Assembly (NCBI GenBank): GCA_004563195.1
Contig: SFTJ01000003.1
Location: 62,001-126,000 of the forward strand
Source of the DNA: a bacterium
Lineage (GTDB): Bacteria > Bacteroidota > Bacteroidia > Bacteroidales > Muribaculaceae
DNA length: 64,000 bases
Direction: 5' to 3'
Shown: piece by piece, positions 33,361 to 41,929 of the stretch
Layout: each line of letters opens with the position of its first letter
How positions within the stretch are numbered: the first letter of the stretch is position 1
Program-made: the position numbers and the translations under genes
Notes under the pieces: generated by a model
Told to the model about the DNA's origin: nothing
What the model saw: only the letters and a program-made list of their open reading frames with translations
Databases searched by the model: none

Positions 33361-34407
33361 ATGAAAAAACTATTATTCATAGCAGCCATAGCCCTGCTTG
33401 CCACCTCGATAAAGGTAAATTCGCAAAATGCCGACAATCGCTACGAGGCATTCGGCGTGGCTTTTTATAATCTCGAAAACCTGTTCGACACCATCAACAG
33501 CAACGGCACCTACGACTTGGAGTTTTCGCCCAAAGGCGCCAAGCAGTGGGACGGCAAGAAATATTGGAGCAAACAAGCCAATATGGCTTATGCCATAAGC
33601 CAACTCACCACCAAGTCGACCCCCGGCGGGCCGGCAGTGATAGGCGTGTCGGAAATCGAGAATATCACCGTGCTTCAAGACCTCGTGAAGCAGGAATCGA
33701 TACGCCGCTGGCACTTGCAGATAGTGCACCACGACTCGCCCGACCGTCGCGGCGTGGATGTGGGCTTGCTCTATAATCCCCGCATGTTCCGCGTGCTCAA
33801 TGTCACCAACACCCCGCTCATCATCCCCGACAATCCCACATTCCGCACCCGCGACCAAATGTGCGTAACCGGACTGCTCGGCGGCGAGAAAGTGAGCATC
33901 ATAGTGGGCCACTGGCCATCGCGCTTGGGCGGACAAGAGCAGTCGAGCTATCTGCGCGAAGCCGCTGCCGCTCTTGCCAAACACATAGCCGACTCGGTGC
34001 TACGCGTTGACCCCAACCAGGGCATAATCATCATGGGCGACCTCAACGATGACCCCAACAACAAGAGCTGCGCCGAAGTGTTGGGCGCTTGCCGCAATAA
34101 GAAAGATGTGACGGACGGCGGATTCTTCAACCCCTGGTGGGAAACCCTCGACAAGGGCGTGGGATCGCTCGCCTACGACGGAGCGTGGAACTTGTTCGAC
34201 CAAATAATCATCAGCGACTACTTCTTGCGCTCCAATCGCGACCATCTCACCTACTTGAACCATTATGTGCACAATTTCGAGTTCCTCCGCACCAAAGAAG
34301 GCACTCGCAAAGGCTATCCGCTGCGCACATTCTCGTCGGGCGCGTTCCTCAACGGCTACAGTGACCACTTCCCCACTCAGATTATATTCGCTCGCAAAGT
34401 TAAGTGA
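33361..34407 (+). CDS. Exported endonuclease/exonuclease/phosphatase-family protein
   Basis: 348 aa with a signal peptide (MKKLLFIAAIALLATSIKVN). The EEP fold motifs are complete: FYNLENLFDT (metal-side Asn), GVSEIEN (catalytic Glu), the DRRGVDVGLLYNP strand, GHWPSRLGGQEQS, GDLNDDPNN (Asp/Asn of the active site) and the final SDHFP. Exported members cut extracellular DNA or phosphodiesters, or are sphingomyelinase-like; the sequence does not decide. Its TGA overlaps the ATG of the LuxR regulator (TGATG), so the two are translationally coupled. The TonB/DUF5689 locus only 2 kb away makes a nuclease role in nutrient capture plausible. Confidence 0.85.
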   Translation: MKKLLFIAAIALLATSIKVNSQNADNRYEAFGVAFYNLENLFDTINSNGTYDLEFSPKGAKQWDGKKYWSKQANMAYAISQLTTKSTPGGPAVIGVSEIENITVLQDLVKQESIRRWHLQIVHHDSPDRRGVDVGLLYNPRMFRVLNVTNTPLIIPDNPTFRTRDQMCVTGLLGGEKVSIIVGHWPSRLGGQEQSSYLREAAAALAKHIADSVLRVDPNQGIIIMGDLNDDPNNKSCAEVLGACRNKKDVTDGGFFNPWWETLDKGVGSLAYDGAWNLFDQIIISDYFLRSNRDHLTYLNHYVHNFEFLRTKEGTRKGYPLRTFSSGAFLNGYSDHFPTQIIFARKVK

Positions 34408-35195
34408 TGGCAAAGCGCATCGCCAACACCGAAAGCTCCGCCTCGAAGCAGAACGAACTCAACGAGCTGCTGCTCAATCACGAGTTCTGCCTCGATGCGG
34501 AGTTTGATGCCCGATACCGACGGGCAAAAATAGTGTCGGAACACTATGCCGCGGCCGAAAACACCGTGGCTGTGCTCAGCAATATGGCGCTCAACACCAG
34601 CTATATATGCTACGGCAGCTTGGGCCAACAACTCGGCATAGGCAGCGGTTGCGAAGAGATGCCCTCGATATGGGAAAACGCCCTTCTACACCGCCTTCAC
34701 CCCGACGATGTGGCCGACAAATTGGCTTGGGAACTGCAATTCAATTCATTCATCACCCGTCAACCCGCGCAGGAGCGATCGCACTACTATCTGCAGCACT
34801 TTATGCGCATACGCACCCACGGCGGCGAATATGCCACCTTGCGGCACCGCATTTTCTATCTGCACTACGACTCGGGCGGCAATGTGCTTCTATCGCTGTG
34901 CCTATACACCGCGTCGGCGCAGAACTCCGGCACCACGGGCATAATCAATTCGCTCACCGACACCGCCGTGAACCGTTCGGACATAAGCATGGCAGGGCTG
35001 CTCACCAAACGCGAGATTGAGATATTGGAGCCACTGAGCCACGGCTTGGCAAGCAAACAGATAGCCCAAGCACTGTGCATCAGCATCTGCACGGTGAACA
35101 ACCATCGCCAAAACATAATGCGCAAACTGCATTGCCAAAACACCACCGAGGCGGTGATGGTGGCTAAACGCCTGGGGCTGCTCAACTCAAAATAA
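34407..35195 (+). CDS. LuxR-type transcriptional regulator with PAS-like sensor
   Basis: 262 aa. The C-terminal 65 residues are a classic LuxR/GerE helix-turn-helix (LLTKREIEILEPLSHGLASK, then SICTVNNHRQNIMRKLHCQN), preceded by a PAS-like region (about 60-180, with HPDDVADKLAWELQF and FMRIRTHGGEYATLRHRIF). There is no receiver domain and no membrane segment, so it probably senses a small molecule in the cytoplasm. Similar solo PAS-LuxR proteins are common in Bacteroidales. The ATG overlaps the stop of the exported EEP gene. A GTG at 34404 is possible but less likely. Target genes are unknown. Confidence 0.83.
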   Translation: MAKRIANTESSASKQNELNELLLNHEFCLDAEFDARYRRAKIVSEHYAAAENTVAVLSNMALNTSYICYGSLGQQLGIGSGCEEMPSIWENALLHRLHPDDVADKLAWELQFNSFITRQPAQERSHYYLQHFMRIRTHGGEYATLRHRIFYLHYDSGGNVLLSLCLYTASAQNSGTTGIINSLTDTAVNRSDISMAGLLTKREIEILEPLSHGLASKQIAQALCISICTVNNHRQNIMRKLHCQNTTEAVMVAKRLGLLNSK

Positions 35196-35207
35196 TGAAA
35201 AATCACT

Positions 35208-35239
35208 ATTGCACACGGCTCTCACAAGGCGTATTTTTG
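35208..35239 (+). promoter_or_regulatory. Bacteroidetes-type promoter for the DUF1349 gene
   Basis: TTG at 35209-35211 and TATTTTTG at 35232-35239 are separated by 20 bp, matching the -33/-7 consensus, about 50 bp before the ATG at 35293. Confidence 0.7.
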
Positions 35240-35292
35240 CACTCGTAATTATTCACAATATTAACATCCCTCATACTACAACCCGATTACTT

Positions 35293-35943
35293 ATGAAATC
35301 AATATTTATGACAGTGCTGTTAGCAGCAACATTCACCACAGCCGCTCAGGCTCAAAATTTCGAAAAAATGCAATGGTTCAACGAACCCGAATCGTACGAC
35401 ATAAGCGGCGGCAGCCTCGAGATAGACGTTCCGGCTCAGACCGACTATTGGCGCATAGCCCACTACGGATTTACCGTCGACGACGGCCCATTTCTCTATG
35501 CCACCTACGGCGGCGAATTTGAGGCGAAAATCAAGGTGAGCGGGTCGTACAAAACACGTTTCGACCAAGCCGGCATGATGATTCGCCAAGACCACGAAAA
35601 CTATGTGAAGTTCGGCATAGAATTTGTCGACGGCAAATTCAATATCTCGGCAGTAGTGACCCATCACACCTCCGACTGGAGCGTGATTACACTCGATAAA
35701 CCCATACCACACATTTGGCTCAAGGCAGTGCGCCGATTAGATGCCATAGAACTCTACTACAGTTTCGACGACAAAGAATACACCATGATGCGCACCCTGT
35801 GGATGCAGGACAACTGCCCGATGCAAGTGGGTCCCGTAGCAGCTTGTCCCGACGGACAAGGCTTCAAAGCACGCTTCTCCGACTTCAAGGTAAAGCATCT
35901 GCCCGACTTGCGCCGCTTGGAATGGTTGAAGAATAATCAATAA
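35293..35943 (+). CDS. Exported DUF1349 (YesU-like) protein
   Basis: 216 aa with a signal peptide (MKSIFMTVLLAATFTTAAQA). The mature part is a concanavalin-like jelly roll of the DUF1349 family: QWFNEPESYDISGGSLEIDV, then DYWRIAHYGFTVDDGPFLYA, AGMMIRQDHENYVKFGIEF and the ending ARFSDFKVKHLPD. The family is thought to bind carbohydrates; catalysis is not established. A longer frame begins at 35209, but a good promoter lies inside that extension, so the ATG at 35293 is chosen. It has its own promoter and terminator, hence is a single-gene unit. Confidence 0.85.
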   Translation: MKSIFMTVLLAATFTTAAQAQNFEKMQWFNEPESYDISGGSLEIDVPAQTDYWRIAHYGFTVDDGPFLYATYGGEFEAKIKVSGSYKTRFDQAGMMIRQDHENYVKFGIEFVDGKFNISAVVTHHTSDWSVITLDKPIPHIWLKAVRRLDAIELYYSFDDKEYTMMRTLWMQDNCPMQVGPVAACPDGQGFKARFSDFKVKHLPDLRRLEWLKNNQ

Positions 35944-35976
35944 TGACAAATCGCGCCCCTCGATGCCAAATATACG

Positions 35977-36010
35977 ATAGGCTGTGCCGGTTTTCGACAC
36001 AGCCTATTTA
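35977..36010 (+). terminator. Terminator after the DUF1349 gene
   Basis: ATAGGCTGTG at 35977-35986 pairs with CACAGCCTAT at 35998-36007, followed by TT. The GGCTGTG core is shared with the hairpins at 44011 and 46632. Confidence 0.7.
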
Positions 36011-36203
36011 GGGATATTCATTTAATAGGCAACTAATTGTTTGTCAATGTCATAGATATTACGGCAACATTGCCATTTACCGAGTTCGATTAATACTCAA
36101 ACACTGATTTGAGTCAAATAAGTCAAGCCCTGAGGATGATTCAAAATAGCATCATTCAAACTGTATCTTTTTAAAATTATCGAACATAGCAAATCAATCG
36201 TTT

Positions 36204-37634
36204 TTATAGTTCGTACAAATCGTTCAGTTGTATTTCAAATTGAACGTCACCCCAATATTCATTCCGAGTTAGGCCATCGGTTGTAACCATAATGGAATGA
36301 ACGGCTTTCTTCGTGCCAGTTACTGTCTGAAAAACATTTCGTTTACGAGCAAGTTCTTCTGCATAATCAGAAGTGATGGTGTATGGATTCTTAGAATATT
36401 TCATTTCGCATATATCAATTATTCCATCGCTTCGGTCTATAAGTAGGTCTATCTGAACTCCTGGTCTATCGATGTTTTCATCTGGTAAGCAACGCCAGGC
36501 ATATTCATTTGTCAGTATTCCGCTAATACCAAGCTTCTTCTTAATCTGGTCAACATGCCACAGGCAAGTGCGCTCAAAAGCCAAACCACACCAAGTATTA
36601 TACTTTGGGGTGCCCAACATTGATCTCCAATAGTTTGAACCTTGGCGTACTCCATCTATGTATTCGTAATAGAATAATGTATAATGGTCTATCAACTGAA
36701 AAATATCTGATTTTGTACGATACCCCATCATAGTGTAACTACGAATAAAGCCACACCACTCCAAATCTTTCAGAATGTCAGAGAATGCTCCGTTGTCTTC
36801 AAATCTTCCTGCCGCCAACAACTCTTTTCGAGTCATGCCCATCTTTTTCTTGGCCAACAGCTCAATTACACGAACATATGGTTCTGGCTTTTTGAACAGG
36901 GAAGCATACAGCATTTCGAATTCGTCATGCAGTTCTCCGTCTGGAGAGAAAACAAGTCTGTCAATCTCGGCAGTTATGCTTGTGCCTTTTTGCAACAAGC
37001 TCCAATAATATGGAACACCACCAAATATCATATAGGCTTCCAATATCTGCTTGCGGTTCAACACGAGACCTCTTGACTGAGCTAGCTTCTCGCATAATCC
37101 CAGCGGGAAAGGATTGAGGGATATACGATGATTCAAGCGATTGTGCAGACCTCCTTTATTCTTAATGATTTTCTTCACCATCCATGAAGTACTACTTCCG
37201 CATACCACAAAAACAATATCTTTTCGTGCAGATGCCCATCCGTTCCAAAATGATTCCAGCTCTGATAAAAATCCAGAGCGTGGAGCATCCATCCATGGAA
37301 GCTCGTCAAGGAATATGACCTTTTTGCCTTCAGGCAGATTCATAATAAATCGCTTGAGTTCACAGAAAGCATCACCCCAGTTCGTTAGTTCCGGAGTATC
37401 TTTCTGCCCATGTTCTTTGAGGGCACGGCGGAAACGTACCAACTGCTTTCTTGCAGTCAAATTTGCAGCACCGGTAAATTGGAAGTCGAATCGGTTTTCA
37501 AAGGCTTCTCTGATTAGAAAAGTCTTGCCAACACGACGTCTTCCATACACTGCAACAAACTGAGAGTACTCTTCGTTGAGAGCATTCTGTAATACTTGTT
37601 TTTCTTTTTCTCGACCAATCAGCATGGTATCCAT
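36204..37634 (-). CDS. ATPase of the archaeal-type/DUF234 family
   Basis: A 476-aa P-loop protein. Walker A is GRRRVGKT (about residues 31-38), Walker B is KKVIFLDELPWMD, and a sensor-like FVVCGSSTSWM follows. A winged-helix region and a C-terminal DUF234 domain come next; its IDLLIDRSDGIIDICEMKYS shows the D...ExK spacing of PD-(D/E)xK nuclease-like folds. Such ATPases are frequent in Bacteroidetes and often sit in mobile or accessory regions; their role is not known. The frame opens at 37733, but the ATG at 37634 (or 37625) gives the usual MLIGREKE start. An IS1380-like scrap lies just upstream, and base composition is less GC-rich than nearby genes. Confidence 0.82.
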   Translation of the reverse strand: MDTMLIGREKEKQVLQNALNEEYSQFVAVYGRRRVGKTFLIREAFENRFDFQFTGAANLTARKQLVRFRRALKEHGQKDTPELTNWGDAFCELKRFIMNLPEGKKVIFLDELPWMDAPRSGFLSELESFWNGWASARKDIVFVVCGSSTSWMVKKIIKNKGGLHNRLNHRISLNPFPLGLCEKLAQSRGLVLNRKQILEAYMIFGGVPYYWSLLQKGTSITAEIDRLVFSPDGELHDEFEMLYASLFKKPEPYVRVIELLAKKKMGMTRKELLAAGRFEDNGAFSDILKDLEWCGFIRSYTMMGYRTKSDIFQLIDHYTLFYYEYIDGVRQGSNYWRSMLGTPKYNTWCGLAFERTCLWHVDQIKKKLGISGILTNEYAWRCLPDENIDRPGVQIDLLIDRSDGIIDICEMKYSKNPYTITSDYAEELARKRNVFQTVTGTKKAVHSIMVTTDGLTRNEYWGDVQFEIQLNDLYEL

Positions 37635-37860
37635 TAATTTTGAATTCCGCCACAAAGATAAGGTTTTTCGTGAGAAAACAAGCGGAAAGATAAGAAAAAG
37701 TAAAGATTCCGCTGGTTTATTGACGAATTCCACATTGTTATGTGATTTTATGTTCAGTTAAATGTTATATTTTACCGAAATGCGCATAACTGGAGAAAAA
37801 GAAGGTTGGATTCGATAAAATTTGCGACTCCACAAGACTAATGGAATAATAATTGAAGTT

Positions 37861-38088
37861 TTATAACAGGTGAAAGCATGTATAACAATTCGGGCGGAAA
37901 CTTGCAAAATATCGCATTTTTCGCCTGAGATAATTATAACAGAATTTAGTCAAACTCCAGGTGTCTTTCGAGGGGCGTACAAGCAGCAAACCACCGTTGG
38001 AGGATATATCTGAAGCATTGAAGTCTACCTTGATTTTCTTGCCAAAAACGGGTTCTGCCAAAGAAAATAATGTTTTATGTTGCGCCAT
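37861..38088 (-). pseudogene. IS1380-like transposase N-terminal remnant
   Basis: 75 codons; the first 40 (KKIKVDFNASDISSNGGLLL, then VRPSKD) resemble the N-terminus of IS1380-family transposases, where a V-D-F-x-x-x-x-x-S-S-x-G-G-x-L-L pattern is conserved. The remaining sequence is unrelated and the DDE domain is absent. I found no flanking inverted repeats. The gap 38089-38527 holds no further gene; a TAATTTTG box at 38411-38418 may be the -7 element for the carbonic anhydrase. Confidence 0.6.
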
Positions 38089-38527
38089 TGAATTATTTGT
38101 TGTAATTTTTCACATAGAAGCTAGATGCAAGCGATTGCTTCATTTTTTGAATGAGTCCACCGATGTTTTGTTGGTGCAAAAAACAAGAGCTGAAAATAAC
38201 GTAAATACTTAATTATTACGACTTTAAGAAACAAGAAATATTATCGTTCAGATTGAGGTTTCAAGACTAATGTGAGAATTACGGGATTGCAAAACCACCA
38301 GCTATTAACTGAATATTCCTAATTAATCTACTTAAAACAACTACATGTCTGACCGGTACAGAAGCGCGAAAAAATGGATAATTCATAGCGGCTAAATTAT
38401 GAAAAATGGGTAATTTTGCACTCGTGATGCTCGCCACGCGGCATAGGGGCTATGCTTTGCCTCACCGATGTGAAACAGCCGAAGCAGCATCACAGCATCT
38501 ATAACAACTATACTGGAAATTACGACT

Positions 38528-39070
38528 ATGATTGACCAAATTCTCGACTACAACAAGAGTTTCGTAGAACGCAAAGACTACGAACAGTATCTCGCCGACA
38601 AGTATCCCGACAAAAAATTGGCTGTGCTGTCGTGCATGGACACCCGCCTTACCGAATTGCTCCCCGCAGCACTCGGACTGAAGAACGGCGATGCCAAGAT
38701 TATTAAAAATGCCGGAGGACTGGTGATATCGGCTTTCGACTCGGCTATGCGAAGCCTTATAGTGGCTATATATGAACTTGGCGTGGAGGAAATAATGGTG
38801 GTGGCTCACTCGCACTGCGGCGCTTGCCACATGAGTTTCGACCACTTCCGCGACCAAATGACTGCGCGAGGTGTGACCGAAGAGACCCTCAGCACCATCG
38901 AAAAGTGCGGAATCGACCTTCATCATTGGTTGGAGGGATTTAAGGACACTCCCACTTCGGTGCGAAGCACTGTCGACACCATCAAGACCCATCCGCTCAT
39001 CCCTAACGATGTGGTGGTGAGAGGATTTATCATCGATTCGGTAACCGGTTTGCTCGAAGAAATACAGTAA
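38528..39070 (+). CDS. Beta-carbonic anhydrase
   Basis: Cytosolic zinc enzyme interconverting CO2 and bicarbonate, useful for supplying bicarbonate to carboxylases in the gut. At 180 aa it belongs to the short bacterial clade. The zinc ligands are visible: C36 in SCMDTR together with the D38-R40 dyad, and H94 and C97 in VVAHSHCGAC. The NAGG turn at about residues 61-64 also fits. It stands alone with a strong terminator directly after. Confidence 0.93.
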   Translation: MIDQILDYNKSFVERKDYEQYLADKYPDKKLAVLSCMDTRLTELLPAALGLKNGDAKIIKNAGGLVISAFDSAMRSLIVAIYELGVEEIMVVAHSHCGACHMSFDHFRDQMTARGVTEETLSTIEKCGIDLHHWLEGFKDTPTSVRSTVDTIKTHPLIPNDVVVRGFIIDSVTGLLEEIQ

Positions 39071-39080
39071 TTCATTAACA

Positions 39081-39125
39081 GCCCGTCCAAGGCCCCCGCA
39101 AAGGCTTGGACGGGCTGCTTTTTTG
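39081..39125 (+). terminator. Terminator after the carbonic anhydrase
   Basis: An 11-bp perfect stem (GCCCGTCCAAG with CTTGGACGGGC) followed by TGCTTTTTTG. Confidence 0.9.
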
Positions 39126-39150
39126 TCGGACTGGTCGGACCTGTCGGACG
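39124..39150. repeat. 9-bp-period GTCGGACNN repeat, copy 3
   Basis: Three 9-bp units (TGTCGGACT, GGTCGGACC, TGTCGGACG) start right at the end of the terminator. Same motif and orientation as at 24036-24070. Confidence 0.7.
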
Positions 39151-39275
39151 ACAGGGCTGGCGACGTTTTTTAAGATTTTTTCAAAAATCTTGCTTTTGGT
39201 TGTAATTTTTGGGTTAGTGGCTGCGTCTAATTGACAAAAACAAGAAAAAAACAACCTAAAAAAACAAAATAGATT

Positions 39276-39380
39276 ATGATTTACGATTTTATTTACGCAG
39301 CATTTCCTTGGGTGATTGTGGGACTCAGTATAGCCGTTGCAGCAGTGTACATTTCTGAAAAATATCAAGACCGCGGCTGA
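39276..39380 (+). CDS. 34-aa single-pass membrane microprotein
   Basis: A short ORF with ATG and TGA reading MIYDFIYAAFPWVIVGLSIA followed by VAAVYISEKYQDRG. It is one hydrophobic helix (about residues 8-26) with a short acidic start and a charged tail, typical of membrane microproteins. The leader before it is A-rich, as for other starts here. It lies alone between the carbonic anhydrase and the ABC exporter. I cannot name a family; the clear helix and charged ends make chance less likely. Confidence 0.6.
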   Translation: MIYDFIYAAFPWVIVGLSIAVAAVYISEKYQDRG

Positions 39381-39498
39381 TAACTACATTTTTTGTTATC
39401 TTTGCACTCGAAGTGCGGCAGTGGCTGCCACCAGGCGCGATTGTCCCTCGAAACAGCAAGCCAATTACCTTATTTATAATAATATACAACTACTAACG

Positions 39499-40431
39499 AT
39501 GAATTTCCTCGAAGTGAAAGATGTGGCGAAGCAGTATGGCTCCCACACAGCGCTCAACCATGTGAGTATGAGCGTTGATCAAGGCACCATCTACGGCCTG
39601 CTCGGACCCAATGGCGCAGGAAAAACTACATTGATAAGAATCATCAATCAGATTATCTACCCCGATAGCGGCGAAGTGTGCATCAACGGCAAACCCATGA
39701 CCGCCTCCGACGTCAACAAGATAGGCTATCTGCCTGAAGAACGCGGATTGTATAAAAAGATGAAGGTGGCCGACCACATCATCTACCTCGCCCAACTCAA
39801 AGGTATGTCTCGCGCCGAAGCCACCTCACAAATGCGCATCTGGCTCGAACGATTCGACCTCTCACAATGGGCTAACAAGAAAATCGAAGCCTTGTCGAAA
39901 GGTATGGCGCAGAAGGTGCAATTCATTGGCACCGTGATACATCGCCCGCAACTTCTTATCTTCGACGAACCCTTCTCGGGATTCGACCCGGTGAATGCCG
40001 AGATACTCAAGCGCGAGATAGTGCGCCTGCGCGACGAAGGCGCCACCATCATCTTCTCCACCCACAATATGGGGTCGGTAGAAGCCGTGTGCCAAAACAT
40101 CTCGCTCATCAATCACGCCGAAGTGGTGCTCGAGGGCGAAGTCAACGCCATTCGCAACAAATATAAGAAAAACATCTACTCGGTGCTCACCCTCGACGGC
40201 CCGCTGCCCATCGACCACTCGCTCTACACCATCGACCACATGGCAGTGAACTGCGGCAACCACGAATCGACCATCCGACTCCGCCCGGGTGTGACCATAC
40301 GCGAAGTGATAGCCAAGCTAAATGCCGAGTGCAACCTCGGCGGATTTAGCGAACAGCTACCCTCGATGCACGAGATATTTATAGAAACCGTAACAGGCAA
40401 ATCAGCAAGCGAAGGAGGACAACAACTATGA
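39499..40431 (+). CDS. ABC exporter ATP-binding protein (NatA-like)
   Basis: 310-aa ABC ATPase: Walker A GPNGAGKT (residues 36-43), signature LSKGMAQKVQ, Walker B LLIFDEPFSGFDP and the H-loop TIIFSTHNMG are all present, with a C-terminal extension of the DrrA/NatA type. It pairs with the ABC-2 permease whose ATG overlaps its TGA (ATGA). Substrate could be Na+, a drug or a lipid; sequence does not decide. The frame opens at 39337, but the ATG at 39499 is the correct domain start. TATCTTTG at 39397-39404 is a likely -7 box. Confidence 0.92.
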   Translation: MNFLEVKDVAKQYGSHTALNHVSMSVDQGTIYGLLGPNGAGKTTLIRIINQIIYPDSGEVCINGKPMTASDVNKIGYLPEERGLYKKMKVADHIIYLAQLKGMSRAEATSQMRIWLERFDLSQWANKKIEALSKGMAQKVQFIGTVIHRPQLLIFDEPFSGFDPVNAEILKREIVRLRDEGATIIFSTHNMGSVEAVCQNISLINHAEVVLEGEVNAIRNKYKKNIYSVLTLDGPLPIDHSLYTIDHMAVNCGNHESTIRLRPGVTIREVIAKLNAECNLGGFSEQLPSMHEIFIETVTGKSASEGGQQL

Positions 40432-41723
40432 ATAAAGACAGATTTTTTCTAATTGTACGCCGCGAATACCTCGAAACAGTGGCTAAAAAGTCGTTTATCG
40501 TGATGACTTTGCTCACCCCGATATTGATAGTGCTGCTCGGCGGCGTGCCCATTCTCCTCGAGAAACTCAATAAGAGCGACGTTAAGACCGTGGCACTCAT
40601 CGACGAAACCAACCAATATGCCGCAGCCATCAAGAGCGACGACGCATTTAAATTCCAACTCGTGGAACAAGCCACCGAAGGCAATCCCCGACAACTCTAC
40701 GACAGCCGCGGCGACGAACTCTATGCCATAGTGGTAATACCCCAAAACATAGAGCGCACCCATCAGGTGCTCGTCTACAGCGAATCGTCGGTCAACTCGG
40801 TGCTGATGAGCCACTTGGAGAGCTGCATGAGCCAAGTGCTCACCGATGCCAAGATAGCCTCCTACGGCATCGACGGACTCGATAAAATACTCAAAGAATG
40901 TAGAATAGACGTAGATGTGCGTTCCATTAAGTGGAGCGACGATGGCGATGAACAGACATCGTCGACCGAACTCGCCATGGTGATAGGCGTGATACTCTCA
41001 CTTGCATCATATATGTTTGTGATTATGTACGGCTCGATGATTATGAACAGCGTTATCGAAGAAAAGAGCAACCGCATAGTGGAAGTGATAGTGAGCAGCT
41101 GCAAACCCATAGAGCTGATGCTGGGCAAGATACTGGGCGTGGCACTCGTGGGACTCACTCAAATGTTGATATGGAGCGTGCTGCTGAGCATAGTAGGCGG
41201 CATAGCAGGCATGAGCTTCCTTGGCGGAGCCGACGCGCAAGCCGTGACCGAAGTCATGGCACAATCATCGGCCAAAGATGCCTCGATATATGAAATGCTC
41301 ACCAGCATCAATTATGTGCAGATACTCGCCTACTTCGCAGTCTACTTTGTGGGCGGATTCCTGCTCTACGCATCGCTCTTTGCCGCATTCGGCTCAGCCG
41401 TCGACCAAGCCAGCGATGCCTCACAATTCACCACACCGGTGGTGATGATAATAGTGGTGGCACTCTACGCAGCCATCGCCTGCATGGAAAACCCCGACGG
41501 CGACATAGCATTCTGGTGCTCGATGATACCATTCACCTCACCTATGGTGATGATGGTGCGCCTGCCATTCGACGTGCCACTGTGGCAATCACTGCTCAGC
41601 ATAGGCATCCTGTTTACCTCGGCTATAGCACTCACCGCCCTCTCGGCTCGAATCTACCGCACCGGCATTCTGCTCTACGGCCGAAAGAACTCGATAAAAG
41701 ACCTCATCAAATGGCTTAAATAA
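40428..41723 (+). CDS. ABC-2-type permease (NatB-like)
   Basis: 431 aa. One N-terminal membrane helix (KSFIVMTLLTPILIVLLGGV), a large periplasmic loop of about 140 residues, then five C-terminal helices in the ABC-2 layout, with the conserved amphipathic EEKSNRIVEVIVSSCKPIEL before the second membrane block (MLGKILGVALVGLTQMLIWS). It forms an exporter with the preceding ATPase, to which it is coupled by a 4-bp overlap. Confidence 0.92.
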   Translation: MNKDRFFLIVRREYLETVAKKSFIVMTLLTPILIVLLGGVPILLEKLNKSDVKTVALIDETNQYAAAIKSDDAFKFQLVEQATEGNPRQLYDSRGDELYAIVVIPQNIERTHQVLVYSESSVNSVLMSHLESCMSQVLTDAKIASYGIDGLDKILKECRIDVDVRSIKWSDDGDEQTSSTELAMVIGVILSLASYMFVIMYGSMIMNSVIEEKSNRIVEVIVSSCKPIELMLGKILGVALVGLTQMLIWSVLLSIVGGIAGMSFLGGADAQAVTEVMAQSSAKDASIYEMLTSINYVQILAYFAVYFVGGFLLYASLFAAFGSAVDQASDASQFTTPVVMIIVVALYAAIACMENPDGDIAFWCSMIPFTSPMVMMVRLPFDVPLWQSLLSIGILFTSAIALTALSARIYRTGILLYGRKNSIKDLIKWLK

Positions 41724-41785
41724 CACATAAATAGACCAATTAAGAACTATTTTGACCCATTTTAAGCAGAAAATCGCCCTACAAT

Positions 41786-41816
41786 TTTGGTCAAAAATAT
41801 AAAATTACTATCTTTG
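41786..41816 (+). promoter_or_regulatory. Consensus Bacteroidetes promoter for the PpiD-like gene
   Basis: TTTG at 41786-41789, a 19-bp spacer and TATCTTTG at 41809-41816: an exact -33/-7 pair. It predicts a leader of about 105 nt before the ATG at 41930. Confidence 0.85.
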
Positions 41817-41929
41817 CGTGCTAATCTATATGTATAGGTGGTGCGCAAAGATATTTTTTTGTGTACCTACTATCTGATTTGACGCAAAACCCGAGAAATA
41901 TAAATAAAAAATAACAATATAAAAAAATA

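Noticed and set aside
38089..38527. Inverted repeats or further transposase pieces of the IS1380-like remnant
   Set aside because: None found by eye; the stretch is AT-rich without recognisable features.
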